Shown piece after piece: positions 21,026-30,416 of a stretch of DNA of 64,000 nucleotides. Both the position numbers and the translations under genes were made by a program. Within the stretch, counting starts at the first letter, position 1. Each line of letters starts with the position of its first letter. The stretch comes from Cladosporium sp. IMV 00045 (Eukaryota > Ascomycota > Dothideomycetes > Cladosporiales > Cladosporiaceae): contig MSJI02000708.1 in the NCBI GenBank assembly GCA_001931905.2, positions 15,746 through 79,745 on the forward strand. Reading direction: 5' to 3'. The notes below the pieces were generated by a model that ran no database searches, was not told where the DNA came from, and saw only the letters and a list, made by a program, of their open reading frames with translations.

Positions 21026-21801
21026 TGGAAACGTGATTGCAAGAATCACGAAGAGACAATGTTAGGCGGAATCAGCTGCATCAAATTGTGTCTGGGCAAT
21101 GTTTTTTTCTTGGTTTGGTTTGGTTTCTACTTCATGAGCTAGATGGGTTGCACTTTGCAGCCTGCCAAGGTGGATAAGCGAGTTGTAGCAATGCGAAGAT
21201 TTTTTGATTACGATAGATGTTGTGCAAAAGCATTAAGAGCACAAATGAGATTGAATTGCAATGTTGAGAGGTCCATCAATTCACAGATACATGTAGTGAA
21301 GTCCCACACGGCGTTTCCATTCGATCACCTTCTCTGACGTTGCCGGGCCCGTGCGAGCTCAATCGACTCTCCAATCCCAAAAATCGCATCTACACGCCGT
21401 GCACGCGACCCTATACCCACCACCCAAAGCCTGCCACTCGTCCTCCTACTCGCGGTCGCTGTAAAAGACGACTCGCCAGTACTCGACGCTGCTGCGCCAT
21501 CTCAAACTTCACCTCCTCCCTCGAAACAACCACCCAGCGTCGTTGCTGACCAACGCGCGCTGTCTTTTCGCACCGCCCCAAGCAAGCAAGCGCTTCACCA
21601 GCCTGACTGCCGCTCTCCGCATTATCTTGTTGTACGGCCGACGACATCCTCCATCATCGCCGCGCGCTCTATCAATGTTGCCTACCGAGCTGGTCCTGCT
21701 CAACAACACCTCCCCTTCTCCCCCGGCCGCCCTGGTCTAATCACCAGTGTTGCCAGGCAGGAGCTCGCCATAGCTCCTGCGACTCGCCGCATCGTCTCGC
21801 T
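21026..21801. promoter_or_regulatory. 3' region of coiled-coil gene B and UBP3 leader, copy B
   Basis: A 776-bp region whose last ~470 bp is almost identical to 17650-18124 in copy A, except for a short replaced patch near 21505. It is probably the UBP3 promoter and long 5' leader. No protein is supported. Confidence 0.45.
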
Positions 21802-24666
21802 ATGAATCACCATCTGGGCCCGGGCAGTCACTCCATGCCCTCGGCCATTCCCTACCACGAGCAGTCGCGCCGCCAGCAACAGTACCACAGCCACATGTAT
21901 GGCCCGCCGCCGCAGTCGCCCATCCACGCAAACCCTTACGCCTTCCACCATGGCCCGCCACCGCCCTTCTACCCGCAACAGCACCCTCAGCAATACCCGC
22001 GATGGCAGCCAATGTACAACCCGTACAGCCACATGCCGCCAATGCCGCAGCAGCAACCGCAGCATGTGCCTACCTACCCGCCGCGCTCGCCCATGGTCGT
22101 TTCCTCGCAGCCTCACATTCAGCCAGTGAATGCGCCGTCCATGACACCTCGACAAGCACCCATGCACACCCATCAGCCTCCGCAACCTCTCCAGCATACC
22201 CATGTAGCATCACACTCGCCTCGCCCGGTCTCTCAGCACATGTCTTCCTTCACGCACAACACTGTTGGCCTGCCTTCGCCGGCGCCAACCCCTCCTAAGC
22301 GCGAACAAACACCTCTCGAGCAGCTCCCGCAACAGCTGCCGGTCCAGGAAGATACTCGATCTATGTCCATTTCTGATACTGCTTCTGCTCCGTCTCGCCG
22401 TCAATCGACTACTGTCACGAACGTCCTTCTTCTGCCACCGGAGACCAGGACGCCTTTCTATCCTTCGGTAAGCATTGATTTCCATGAAAAGTAAGTAGTA
22501 GCACACGACTGACCAAGCATCACAGCTCCCATGGTACTCGCCTACTGCTACCGCTTCTGCCTTCCCGAGACGCGCAACCGCAAGGAGAAAGCGTCAAAAC
22601 CTCACCAAGTCGAACGACCAGGTTGCCCTGCCGCATCTTTCTCACGCATCCACCCAAGCACAGCAAACTCCCGAGCAAACATCGAGCAAAAAGACTGAAG
22701 AGCCTCCGTCGGAAACCTCAACTGTGGCTGCAACATCTGCGCGTGAGACACCTGCTACATCCCAGGCGCCTTCAGAAAGCGACTTCACCCAGGTCTCCAC
22801 ACCTATCACACCTGCTCAACCCAACGCATCCTCGCCCAAGTCTCAGCAACACGCTCGCAAAGACACAAGAACGGCCATTGCTATTCCCAACATTGGTGGT
22901 CTGCCAAAGGCCAAGGCAGCACCGTCGACCACTGAGAAGCAGACTCATCAGCCATCTGGTGAAGCTGTCACTTCTCAGCCTGAGCAAAAGCCAGCGGAGA
23001 GCGCTACCACAGAGAACACTGCACCGGCAGCCGAAGCACCTCAATCACCCCCTAAGCCTGCTGTTCCCAAGTCATGGGCGGACTTGGTTCGCCCGAACGA
23101 GGTCAAGACCGCGTCTGCCCCCAAAGTCAACGGCACGCCGGCCCCGAATGGCGTGCAGGGCGTCCCGAAGAGCGCGTCTCTTGCGGAAGCACTGAAGCAG
23201 CACTCTGTCACAAATGAACACCTTTCTTTCTTAGAGCCCAGAGGGCTGGTAAATACTGGAAACATGTGCTATATGAACTCTGTAGGTCCACGAGCCATGC
23301 ACATTCCTCGGATCTCACTAACATTCCGCAGATCCTTCAAGTTCTTGTATTCTGTACTCCTTTCTACGATTTCCTCGATCAGGTCCGCCAACGTACTGTT
23401 CACTCGATGAAGAGTCAGACTCCTCTCGTGGACGCCATGATCATGTTCATGAGAGAGTTCAAGGTTTTGGCCGATGGTGAGAGTGCGGAGAAGCTCAAGA
23501 AGCTCTTGAGACAAGAACAATTGGAGCAATATGGCGAGCCCATCACCCCTGAATACGTCTACGATGCCATTCGATCGCTGCCGCGCTTCCAGGGTATGAG
23601 GCGGGGACACCAGCAGGATGCCGAGGAGTTCCTTGGTTTCTTGCTCGAAGGTCTGCATGACGAATGCGTGGGCGTTATTCAGAACATGGCAAACGACAAG
23701 GCGAAGGCCGAGTCAGCAAATGGAGAAACTGAGAACGGAGACGGCTGGCTCGAAGTCGGTCCCAAGCAGAAATCTGCTGTCACTAGGACTGCCGGACAGG
23801 AAGACATCCCTTCTCCCATCACCAAGATCTTTGGTGGTCACCTGCGCTCCGAGCTTCGCGTGCCGGGCCAGAAGGATTCTGTCACGCTCGAGCCTTACAA
23901 GCCTCTTCAGCTCGACATCGGCTCTCCTCAGGTCAACAACATCGTCGATGCCCTCAAGGGATTGACTCACACTGAGGCTCTCACTGGCGACTTTGGCGGT
24001 CGTGGAAATGTCACTGCCAAAAAGCAGGTCTTCATTGACACCTTGCCTCCAGTACTCATCCTGCACCTGAAGCGCTTCCAATACGAGAACGCTTTGGGTG
24101 GAACTCAGAAGATCTGGAAGAAGGTCGGCTATCCCCTCGAATTGGAGATCCCGAAGGACGTCCTCCCGCCTTCCAAGCGTGGCGGCCTGGCTGTCAAGGG
24201 CGGCCTTCCCAAATACCGCCTCATCTCTGTTGTCTACCACCACGGCAAGTCCGCCGCTGGTGGCCACTACACAGTCGACGTCCTCCGTCAAGACTCCAGC
24301 GAATGGGTCCGCATGGACGACACGGTCATCCGTCGCGTACGCCCGCAAGACGTTGCAGAGGGTGGCGCCGAGGAAGACCCCAAGCTTCTCGCCAAGGCAC
24401 TGGAGCAGCACAAAAACGACGCAGACCTTCAGAAGCAACGTAACATGTACGAAGGTCTCGACGACGACGACCGGGAGCAAGAAGAAAAGCCCTGGTCCGA
24501 AGTCAACGGCAGCGCAACCAGCTCGGCCAAGAAGCTCGCCCAGCAGAGCAACGGCACCGCCACGCCGACCAGCACGGCCGGAAAGCGCACGCCTACGACG
24601 AGGCGCGAGGGTGTCAAGGATAACAAGGTCGCTTACATCCTGCTGTACGAGCGTATCCGATCCTGA
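21802..24666 (+). CDS. UBP3: Ubiquitin-specific protease, UBP3/USP10 type, copy B (complete)
   Basis: Three exons (21802-22467, 22526-23281, 23332-24666) give 918 residues. The first ~450 residues are Pro/Gln/Ser-rich and disordered. The USP catalytic domain begins with the Cys box GLVNTGNMCYMNS, interrupted by intron 2, continues with ILQVLVFCTPFYDFLDQV, and ends with the His box AAGGHYTVDV and a final VAYILLYERI. HLKRFQYEN is also typical. USP10/Ubp3 removes ubiquitin from cytoplasmic targets and acts in COPII coat recycling, ribophagy and stress responses. Copy A differs by a single residue in the whole 444-residue third exon (TPTT versus TPTA), despite many silent changes. The start is supported by identical 5' sequence in both copies. 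Confidence 0.92.
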
Positions 24667-26138
24667 AAGGATCCTGCGCCTAGACCACCAAATGAAGTGG
24701 AACTGAAAAGCAGACCGCACGCGTAGCTGGAAGTCGACCGAGCAAGCAGTAAGCAAAAGGCATGTCACCAATTTGACATTGCCAAAATAACTACGATTTG
24801 CCACGCCAGGGCACGCAACGTCTTTGGCTGAACCGAGAAGAAGCAAGAAGCAAGAAGAGAGAAGAAGGCGCCACCCAGCGCTGGTGGGGATGTGACTAAA
24901 TGAAAGACGACGGAGAGAACAGAGAATCAGGAAGAAAAGCAGGGTCGATTGCGGCCCCCAGCTAACATTTCTATCAACGACAAAAAGCCGACAGGGAGTG
25001 TGGCTGGTTAGGACGAATTTGGGTGCTGTAGAAGTTGTAGATAGAGAGAAACAGGTGTGCCACGATCTATGCCGGAGAGAGAGATCGAAGAAGAATGTAA
25101 AAATATCCTTTCACGACTACTGAGTACATGGAGATGAGACGATCAGATGATGATAACGACTATTCTTTGTCATAGTAGTGTATTAGTCGACATTTTTGAT
25201 CATTCCTCTTTTCATCAATTGAAAACAGCTTGCGTTATATATTTACAATGTATTATGTAGGCAGGCTCTGATGAGGCTTGATATGTCCTCATCCGACTTC
25301 CGAGTTCCGATCTGACTTCATCATTCCATACTACTGCAGTGGATCTGACGACCTCATCTTCAACGACAAATGTCCAAGAAATCGAAATGCCGTGAAGACT
25401 TACCGCAACTCATCCGCTATAACTACACTGCATCTGCGGGCTATTTCCGTCTATTCCCATAACACCTCGACTATACCAGTTTTAGTCACGTTCGTCACAC
25501 CTCTCTGTCCTCTTTACTTCCCCGCTTCGAGCTCATCTCAGCTCCACTTCAGAAAGTCCCACGCCGTCCGTGTAAAGCCGAAGCCTTCCTACCTGAGCCA
25601 CGGCATGATCGGAACAGCTCCCTCTGCCCTTGACTCCGTGGCCTATTGCTGGTGCATAGTCATTAGTGAAGTATCTGGGAGAGACCATCCGCGCACCCAA
25701 GCCCCCGAAGCTGGCTCTGGCCCTGGCCCTCGAAGTATCCACGCGTACCACATGCCCTCGCCTTTCTGCCAATGGTGGGTCTTGCGTTTTCCGTGACCAC
25801 TTCTTACGATCTGCGTGTCTCTATGTGAACCCTTTCTCTCGCTCTATTCCGCGCTGGACTTAGTCAGCTTGCTCTATTTCTTCCGAGCAGTAACATCACC
25901 TCTTCCTGCTTCTATATATCCTTTCGTGAAAGGACTCGTTCTTTGTCTTGTGTTGTCATAACATACCTGTTGATTACTACTCTAACACACCCAGTCGGAC
26001 ACTCTCCTCCTCGTCCTATACTCCATCAAGGACTTCTTCATTTCCCCGCCTCCACACCAGAACCATCTACGTTTCCGTCCCGGCAAGAGCGACAACAATA
26101 GTTCCAGCGACGTCAAAAGCCCTTCGCCACCCGCCACA
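24667..26138. other. Intergenic region, copy B, with a conserved island
   Basis: A 1.47-kb region between UBP3 and the dioxygenase. The first ~400 bp matches the UBP3 3' UTR of copy A. Then there is diverged AT-rich DNA, and at 25623-25852 a ~230-bp island that is nearly identical in both copies (separate entry). The last 200 bp are CT-rich dioxygenase leader. Confidence 0.45.
25623..25852. other. Highly conserved ~230-bp island upstream of the dioxygenase (copy B)
   Basis: By eye only two substitutions separate this segment from 34065-34294 in copy A (at about 25749 and 25825), while flanking intergenic DNA is much more diverged. Reading frames stay open on both strands in both copies, for example MKYLGETIRAPKPPKLALAL on plus. 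I recognise no protein, tRNA, 5S or snRNA. It could be a small coding exon, an ncRNA or a regulatory element. Confidence 0.5.
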
Positions 26139-27282
26139 ATGTCCCTGCAACCCGACGAAACGCTCAACCTCGTCCCGGACTCCTCGGGGCCAAGCGTGGC
26201 TGCCAACGGAGGAGGGGCCTCCTCTTCGACAACGAAGGCTTCGAGGTTCAACCCCAAGTTCACCGACGCCGTAATCGCCGCCACAGGCCCCAAAGCGAAT
26301 CCCAGGCTGGCGCAGGTCATGCCGAGCTTGCTGAAGCATCTGCACGATTTCGCGAGGGAGAATGAGATTACGGTCGATGAGTGGATTGCTGCTGTTAATA
26401 TGGTGAGATTTCTTGTTGGCTTTCTTTTTTGGTCTTGTTGAAAGTTGGATCGTGCTGATGTGATTTGTTGTGAGTGATAGGTCAATGAGGCCGGACGCAT
26501 GTCGGATGAGAAACGTAATGAGGGCCAGCTCCTGCAGGATATCCTGGGTATGGAAACGCTCGTGGATGAGATTACTTATACCCTTGCCAATGAGGCGCAG
26601 GACCAACCTACCGCCACTGCTGTGAGTATCTTGACTTCCTCTTCTCTCAACACAAGCCCCCAGAAGGCAACACTGACAGCGTCCTTAGATCCTCGGCCCC
26701 TTTTGGCGACACGGCGCCCCCAAACGCTCTCTCGGCGACTCCATCGTCGACAAAGACCAAGGCGGCGACAAGACGCACATGCACGGCCAAGTCACCGACT
26801 TCACGACCGGCCAACCCATCGCCAACGCCGAAATCGACGTCTGGCACACGGCGCCCAACGGCCTGTACGAGCAGCAAGACGCCTCTCAACCAGACATGAA
26901 CCTCCGCGGCCGCTTCTACACAGACTCCCAAGGCAAGTACAACTTCTACTGCCTACGCCCAACCTCCTACCCAATCCCCGACGACGGACCGGCGGGTAAA
27001 TTGCTCGGCCTCCTCGACCGCCACCCTATGCGACCGGCGCATATTCACTTCATCATCTCGGCCGAGGGGTATAAGCCTATCGTCACGCAGATTTTCGACA
27101 GGAGGGATAAGCATATCACGGACGATTCGGTTTTTGCGGTCAAGGATAGTTTGGTTGTGGATTTTGAGCCGTTGGAGGGGGATCCAAAGGCACAGTTTGA
27201 TCTGCCATATGATTTCAAACTGGCAAGTTTTGAGGAGGCGAGGAAGAGTGGGATGAAGGGCGCTACGGAGGTTGCGCCTTGA
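26139..27282 (+). CDS. Intradiol ring-cleavage dioxygenase (catechol/hydroxyquinol 1,2-type), copy B
   Basis: Three exons (26139-26402, 26481-26621, 26689-27282) give 332 residues. After an N-terminal helical domain (VNEAGRMSDEKRNEGQLLQD) comes ILGPFWRHGAP and then the non-heme Fe(III) site. The ligands are Tyr in HTAPNGLYEQQD, Tyr in RPTSYPIPDDGPAGK, and the two His of RPAHIHFIIS. These enzymes open catechol or hydroxyquinol rings between the hydroxyls, feeding the beta-ketoadipate route. The SYPIPDDGP...RHPMRPAHIHF spacing resembles hydroxyquinol 1,2-dioxygenases more than classical catechol enzymes, but substrate is inference. There is no signal peptide, so it is intracellular. It is convergent with the Gal80-like gene (189 bp between stops), an arrangement kept in copy A. 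Confidence 0.9.
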
Positions 27283-27471
27283 GCTTGAGGAGGGTAGGAA
27301 AGGGGTTGGTGGGAAGTTGTTCTTGTGAGTCCTTGTTGAGAAGGGTTTGGTTTTCTGTGAGTTGGAAAGGAGGGAATGTTCAAAATCGATTCATCATTTG
27401 GCGCTCTTCTTTAGATTGCAAGCAAATCATGTATGACAAGACGCTCTCGTAGGCCATATCAAACACCCTTC

Positions 27472-28572
27472 CTACGAGCAAACCACCCTTCTCCCAATCC
27501 TATCACTCTCATAAACCGCCTCAACCCAAGCATGCCTCTTCACCGCCAACTTCCAATCCGCAACCCCCTCTCCATCCGCAAAAGCCTCGTAACCCCTCCC
27601 AACATTCCCCGGCGGGCCCGGCCTGTCATCCCCAACCTCCACAAACCTCACCTCCCCCGTCTCCAAATCGTGCACTCGCACCTCCACCTCCGCGACCGAC
27701 ATGCTGACAGAAAACGCATGCTTACTCCGCACGTCCAGAACCCCTTTCTCGCCTTCCACGCGCCACACGAGACCGGGCTCTTCGTTCAGCGGACCCCGCC
27801 CGAGCACGAGAGCGGTGCTCGGCACGCCGTTGGCCAGTAGGCCGGAGGTCGCGATGCGGTCTGCCGCTGTGCGCTGGATGGTTCTGACGACCTTGCCCTC
27901 GGCAGATTTGATCGCCACGTCAGGCCGCTGCACGGAAAGCGTGGCGCTCACGCTCTCCTGCTCGCCGAGCACAGTGCTGATGCTATCGTGCAAGTGGCCG
28001 AAAGGGATGGTCAGGACGTTGCCCCCGTACTCGACGAGGTTGAGGTACTCCAAGTGCTCCGGCGCTTCGGCGGTTGCGATCCCAGTGGCGAGCTCGACAT
28101 GGCTGCTGAGCACTTTGCCGATGGCGTTGGAGGCTAGCAATTCCTTGATTCGTGCAATGGCGGGGTGGAAGCGTCCCTGGAAACCAACGATGGTGCGCAC
28201 GCCTTTGCGCTCGGCGAGCTCGAGGAGTTCCGTGGCTTGCTGCAAGTTTGACGCGAGCGGCCATTCGACGAAGCAGTCCTTGCCCGCTTCCAGGGCGGGT
28301 TTGAGGGAGGCGTAGTGTCTGTCTACGCGCGTGCTGACGACGACGAGGTCGATGTCGGGGGAGGCTGCGAGGTCGGCGACGGAGCCGTAGGGTTTTGTCG
28401 TGGTTGGTGAGAGGGCGTGGGCGGAGATGGCGGCGGTGGAGGAGGCGAGTGTGGAGTTGCACACGCCGGTGATTTGGTATTTGGGAGAGGATGTGAGGTA
28501 GGGCAGGTGGGCTGTTACGGCCCAGGAGGATGTTGCTGAGAGGCCGACGATGCCGACGCGGATGGGAGGCAT
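27472..28572 (-). CDS. Gal80-like Gfo/Idh/MocA family oxidoreductase, copy B
   Basis: Single exon of 366 residues starting MPPIRVGIVGLSATSSWAVT. The Rossmann dinucleotide-binding N-terminus (VGIVGLSATSSWA), LVVVSTRVDRHYASLKPALE and DCFVEWPLASN (normally EKP in catalytic members) follow the Gal80-like subgroup, in which the catalytic Lys of the EKP motif is replaced by Trp (EWP). Family members bind NAD(P); Gal80 itself is a regulator without enzymatic activity. In filamentous fungi the role is unknown. It faces the dioxygenase tail to tail in both copies. A longer upstream frame exists, but the ATG at 28572 begins the conserved domain directly. Confidence 0.85.
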   Translation of the reverse strand: MPPIRVGIVGLSATSSWAVTAHLPYLTSSPKYQITGVCNSTLASSTAAISAHALSPTTTKPYGSVADLAASPDIDLVVVSTRVDRHYASLKPALEAGKDCFVEWPLASNLQQATELLELAERKGVRTIVGFQGRFHPAIARIKELLASNAIGKVLSSHVELATGIATAEAPEHLEYLNLVEYGGNVLTIPFGHLHDSISTVLGEQESVSATLSVQRPDVAIKSAEGKVVRTIQRTAADRIATSGLLANGVPSTALVLGRGPLNEEPGLVWRVEGEKGVLDVRSKHAFSVSMSVAEVEVRVHDLETGEVRFVEVGDDRPGPPGNVGRGYEAFADGEGVADWKLAVKRHAWVEAVYESDRIGRRVVCS

Positions 28573-29968
28573 GACTGTCTTACTTCTTGTGTTCTTTCTT
28601 TTCGAATTGTTTTGCTTGGTTGGACGGGTCGATGGTTTATTGAACCTCGTTGGATGGTCGCTTGTAAAACAAAATGAGAATGTCGATAATCTCGTCGAGC
28701 GATGCGCGCCCTGTAACCCCAATGTTAGATGTCTCGTCTACCGGTAGATGATTGTTGCGGCATATAGGATTAGCCAACGAAGTTTCCTCTTCGAACAATA
28801 TGTATATCATTCATATGTGGATTTGTAATTGCATAATTACTGGATTAGGTAATTTTGTGCAGTCGTCAGGAAGCGGAGTCGTCTTTGCTTTCGCGGGCTC
28901 CGAAGAATCCAAACTTCGCGTACATTTGTGCACATGCGATGATACTTTCATAAAACGTGATTAGCAAAGCTCAACTTAGGGCATGTTTCGATTTTAGAAT
29001 GGATTTCTATCGTCGAGTTAGGATCAATCGACGTTTTCACGAGTCCTCTCGGGCTTTGCGTTTCGCAAACTCTGGCGTAACGACCCGTTGTCTGGCGTGA
29101 TTCAGTGATTTGGTGATTAGATGTAGAATCGAAGAGTCGAGTCGACGTCCAACGATTGCGTTCAATTTCATCACGAGACTTGTGCTTCTGTCAACCATAA
29201 AATGTCTTGCTTCTGTGGTCTGCAACTAAGTTGCATACACGGTGCAAAGAAGGCGAAACTGACAGACATCCAACAGTCGTCAAAGCACCAAACGTCTCAA
29301 GAGAAGCTCGAATACCGTGGCCCATTGACATTGCGAGGACTTAGTAAGCCTTCGAAGTCTGAACCTTTCGGCGTAAAGATGGCCTTGAATTCAACTCTAT
29401 TCGGTATGTCGATGAGAAGCTGGCTCCACTGAGATATGTTTGTGAGATAGCGCAACAGAAAGGGAGGGTTGGCCTCGGATTTGGTTTTGCGTATTGCTCG
29501 AAGAGTACAGTCTCCCATGTTCTGTTGAGGTCATGGTCATCGTGGCCAGGAGCAGTAACTTGGTGGCGGTGTGCGGGTTCCCTACGTCTTTGATATTTTT
29601 CTCTGATGCATGAAATTCATGTTACGACCTTAGTCTCTGACTGCGTCTTGAATTGGACCCTGATCGTCTCAAGGTGATGGTACCATTTATAAAGGGAAAT
29701 CAACAACAAAAAGTCTCTCATTCTCCATCTTGCGGTTTTCCGACATGGACATCTTGGAGGTAGGTAGGTGAAGAGGAATCGTAGTCTCGCTGTGAATGCG
29801 GTATGGGATGAAAAGAAAATAGTAAACTTGAACGCTAGATCATCATGGAAAACAACAATAAACCCGCCTTTTGAAAACCGTACGTCACCAAGAATGCACT
29901 TTACCTCTCGGTCTGTACGGCCTGGACGGACCGTAAATCAGCCAGTCTTCGTCGCTGTCTTGATCTGG
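28573..29968. other. Intergenic region, copy B; homology to copy A ends near 29189
   Basis: About 1.4 kb. The part to about 29189 matches 37024-37626 of copy A imperfectly, with many small indels in AT-rich sequence. Beyond that the two copies share nothing I can see. No gene is supported in this stretch; short frames are broken between copies. Confidence 0.45.
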
Positions 29969-30396
29969 TCACCAAGCGTTACGGTCCCAATTCGGGTCTA
30001 GTATCATGCAGTCAGCAAAACCTACCCTCAACATAGACAGGAAAAACCAAGAGAAAAGAAAAACATCAAGATCTCACCCTGCACAAAACCACCCAAAACC
30101 CTACTCCCCGTCTGCAACAGCGGGTGTCCCACGACGATCTTGAGGAAGCGCTCCAGCCCCCTGCGCCTCTCCTCTATCACGCTGTCGTCGAAGCGGTTGA
30201 GGTAGACCTTGCCCGGCAGCGTGGGGATGGAGACGCGCGCGCTCTCGCGCTCCAGCAGGTCGCGGAAGACCTCAAAGTCCGAGTAGCGCCGGCGCACTTC
30301 GGAGCGGCGCAGCTTGAACGCCGGGATGTTGGTCGACAGCCGGATGAGGTAGGTCGTGTAGCGGCTTGAGGGCGAGGCGGTCGGTTGGTGTGTTTG
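29969..30396 (-). CDS. SNX3: SNX3/Grd19 sorting nexin, 5' part lost at assembly gap
   Basis: Two exons are visible: 30396-30078 (open at its 5' side into the N gap) and 29997-29969. They join as [12 protein letters not shown] and stop. The PX domain is unmistakable: [78 protein letters not shown]3/Grd19 binds PI3P on endosomes and works with retromer to recycle cargo to the Golgi. Roughly the last 115 residues are present and the N-terminus is missing. No second copy of SNX3 occurs in the window, although its neighbours are duplicated. Confidence 0.9.
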
Positions 30397-30416
30397 NNNN
30401 NNNNNNNNNNNNNNNN
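30397..30416. other. Assembly gap, 20 N
   Basis: Exactly 20 N. The left flank is SNX3 of segment B on the minus strand; the right flank is UBP3 exon 1 on the plus strand, corresponding to position 21950 of copy B. The two flanks are unrelated, so this join is not supported by sequence. Confidence 0.98.

Larger units (their letters stand above)
18222..30396. repeat. Segment B: second copy of the block, bounded by N gaps
   Basis: A 12.2-kb piece between the two 20-N gaps. Its left part repeats 14580-18201 and its part from 21950 to about 29189 repeats 30417 to about 37626. It carries MGR2, the coiled-coil gene, a complete UBP3, dioxygenase, Gal80-like gene and a truncated SNX3 that has no partner in copy A. 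This looks like an alternative allele or homeolog contig placed inside the other copy. Confidence 0.88.

Noticed and set aside
25623..25852. tRNA, 5S rRNA or spliceosomal snRNA in the conserved island
   Set aside because: I compared it by eye with the consensus features of these RNAs and found no acceptor stem, box A/B pair, 5S or snRNA signature.
14580..30396. Genuine tandem duplication or a segmental transposition of five genes
   Set aside because: The exact 20-N gaps, the break inside one exon that rejoins across the insert, and the unrelated right-hand flank fit a scaffolding error much better.
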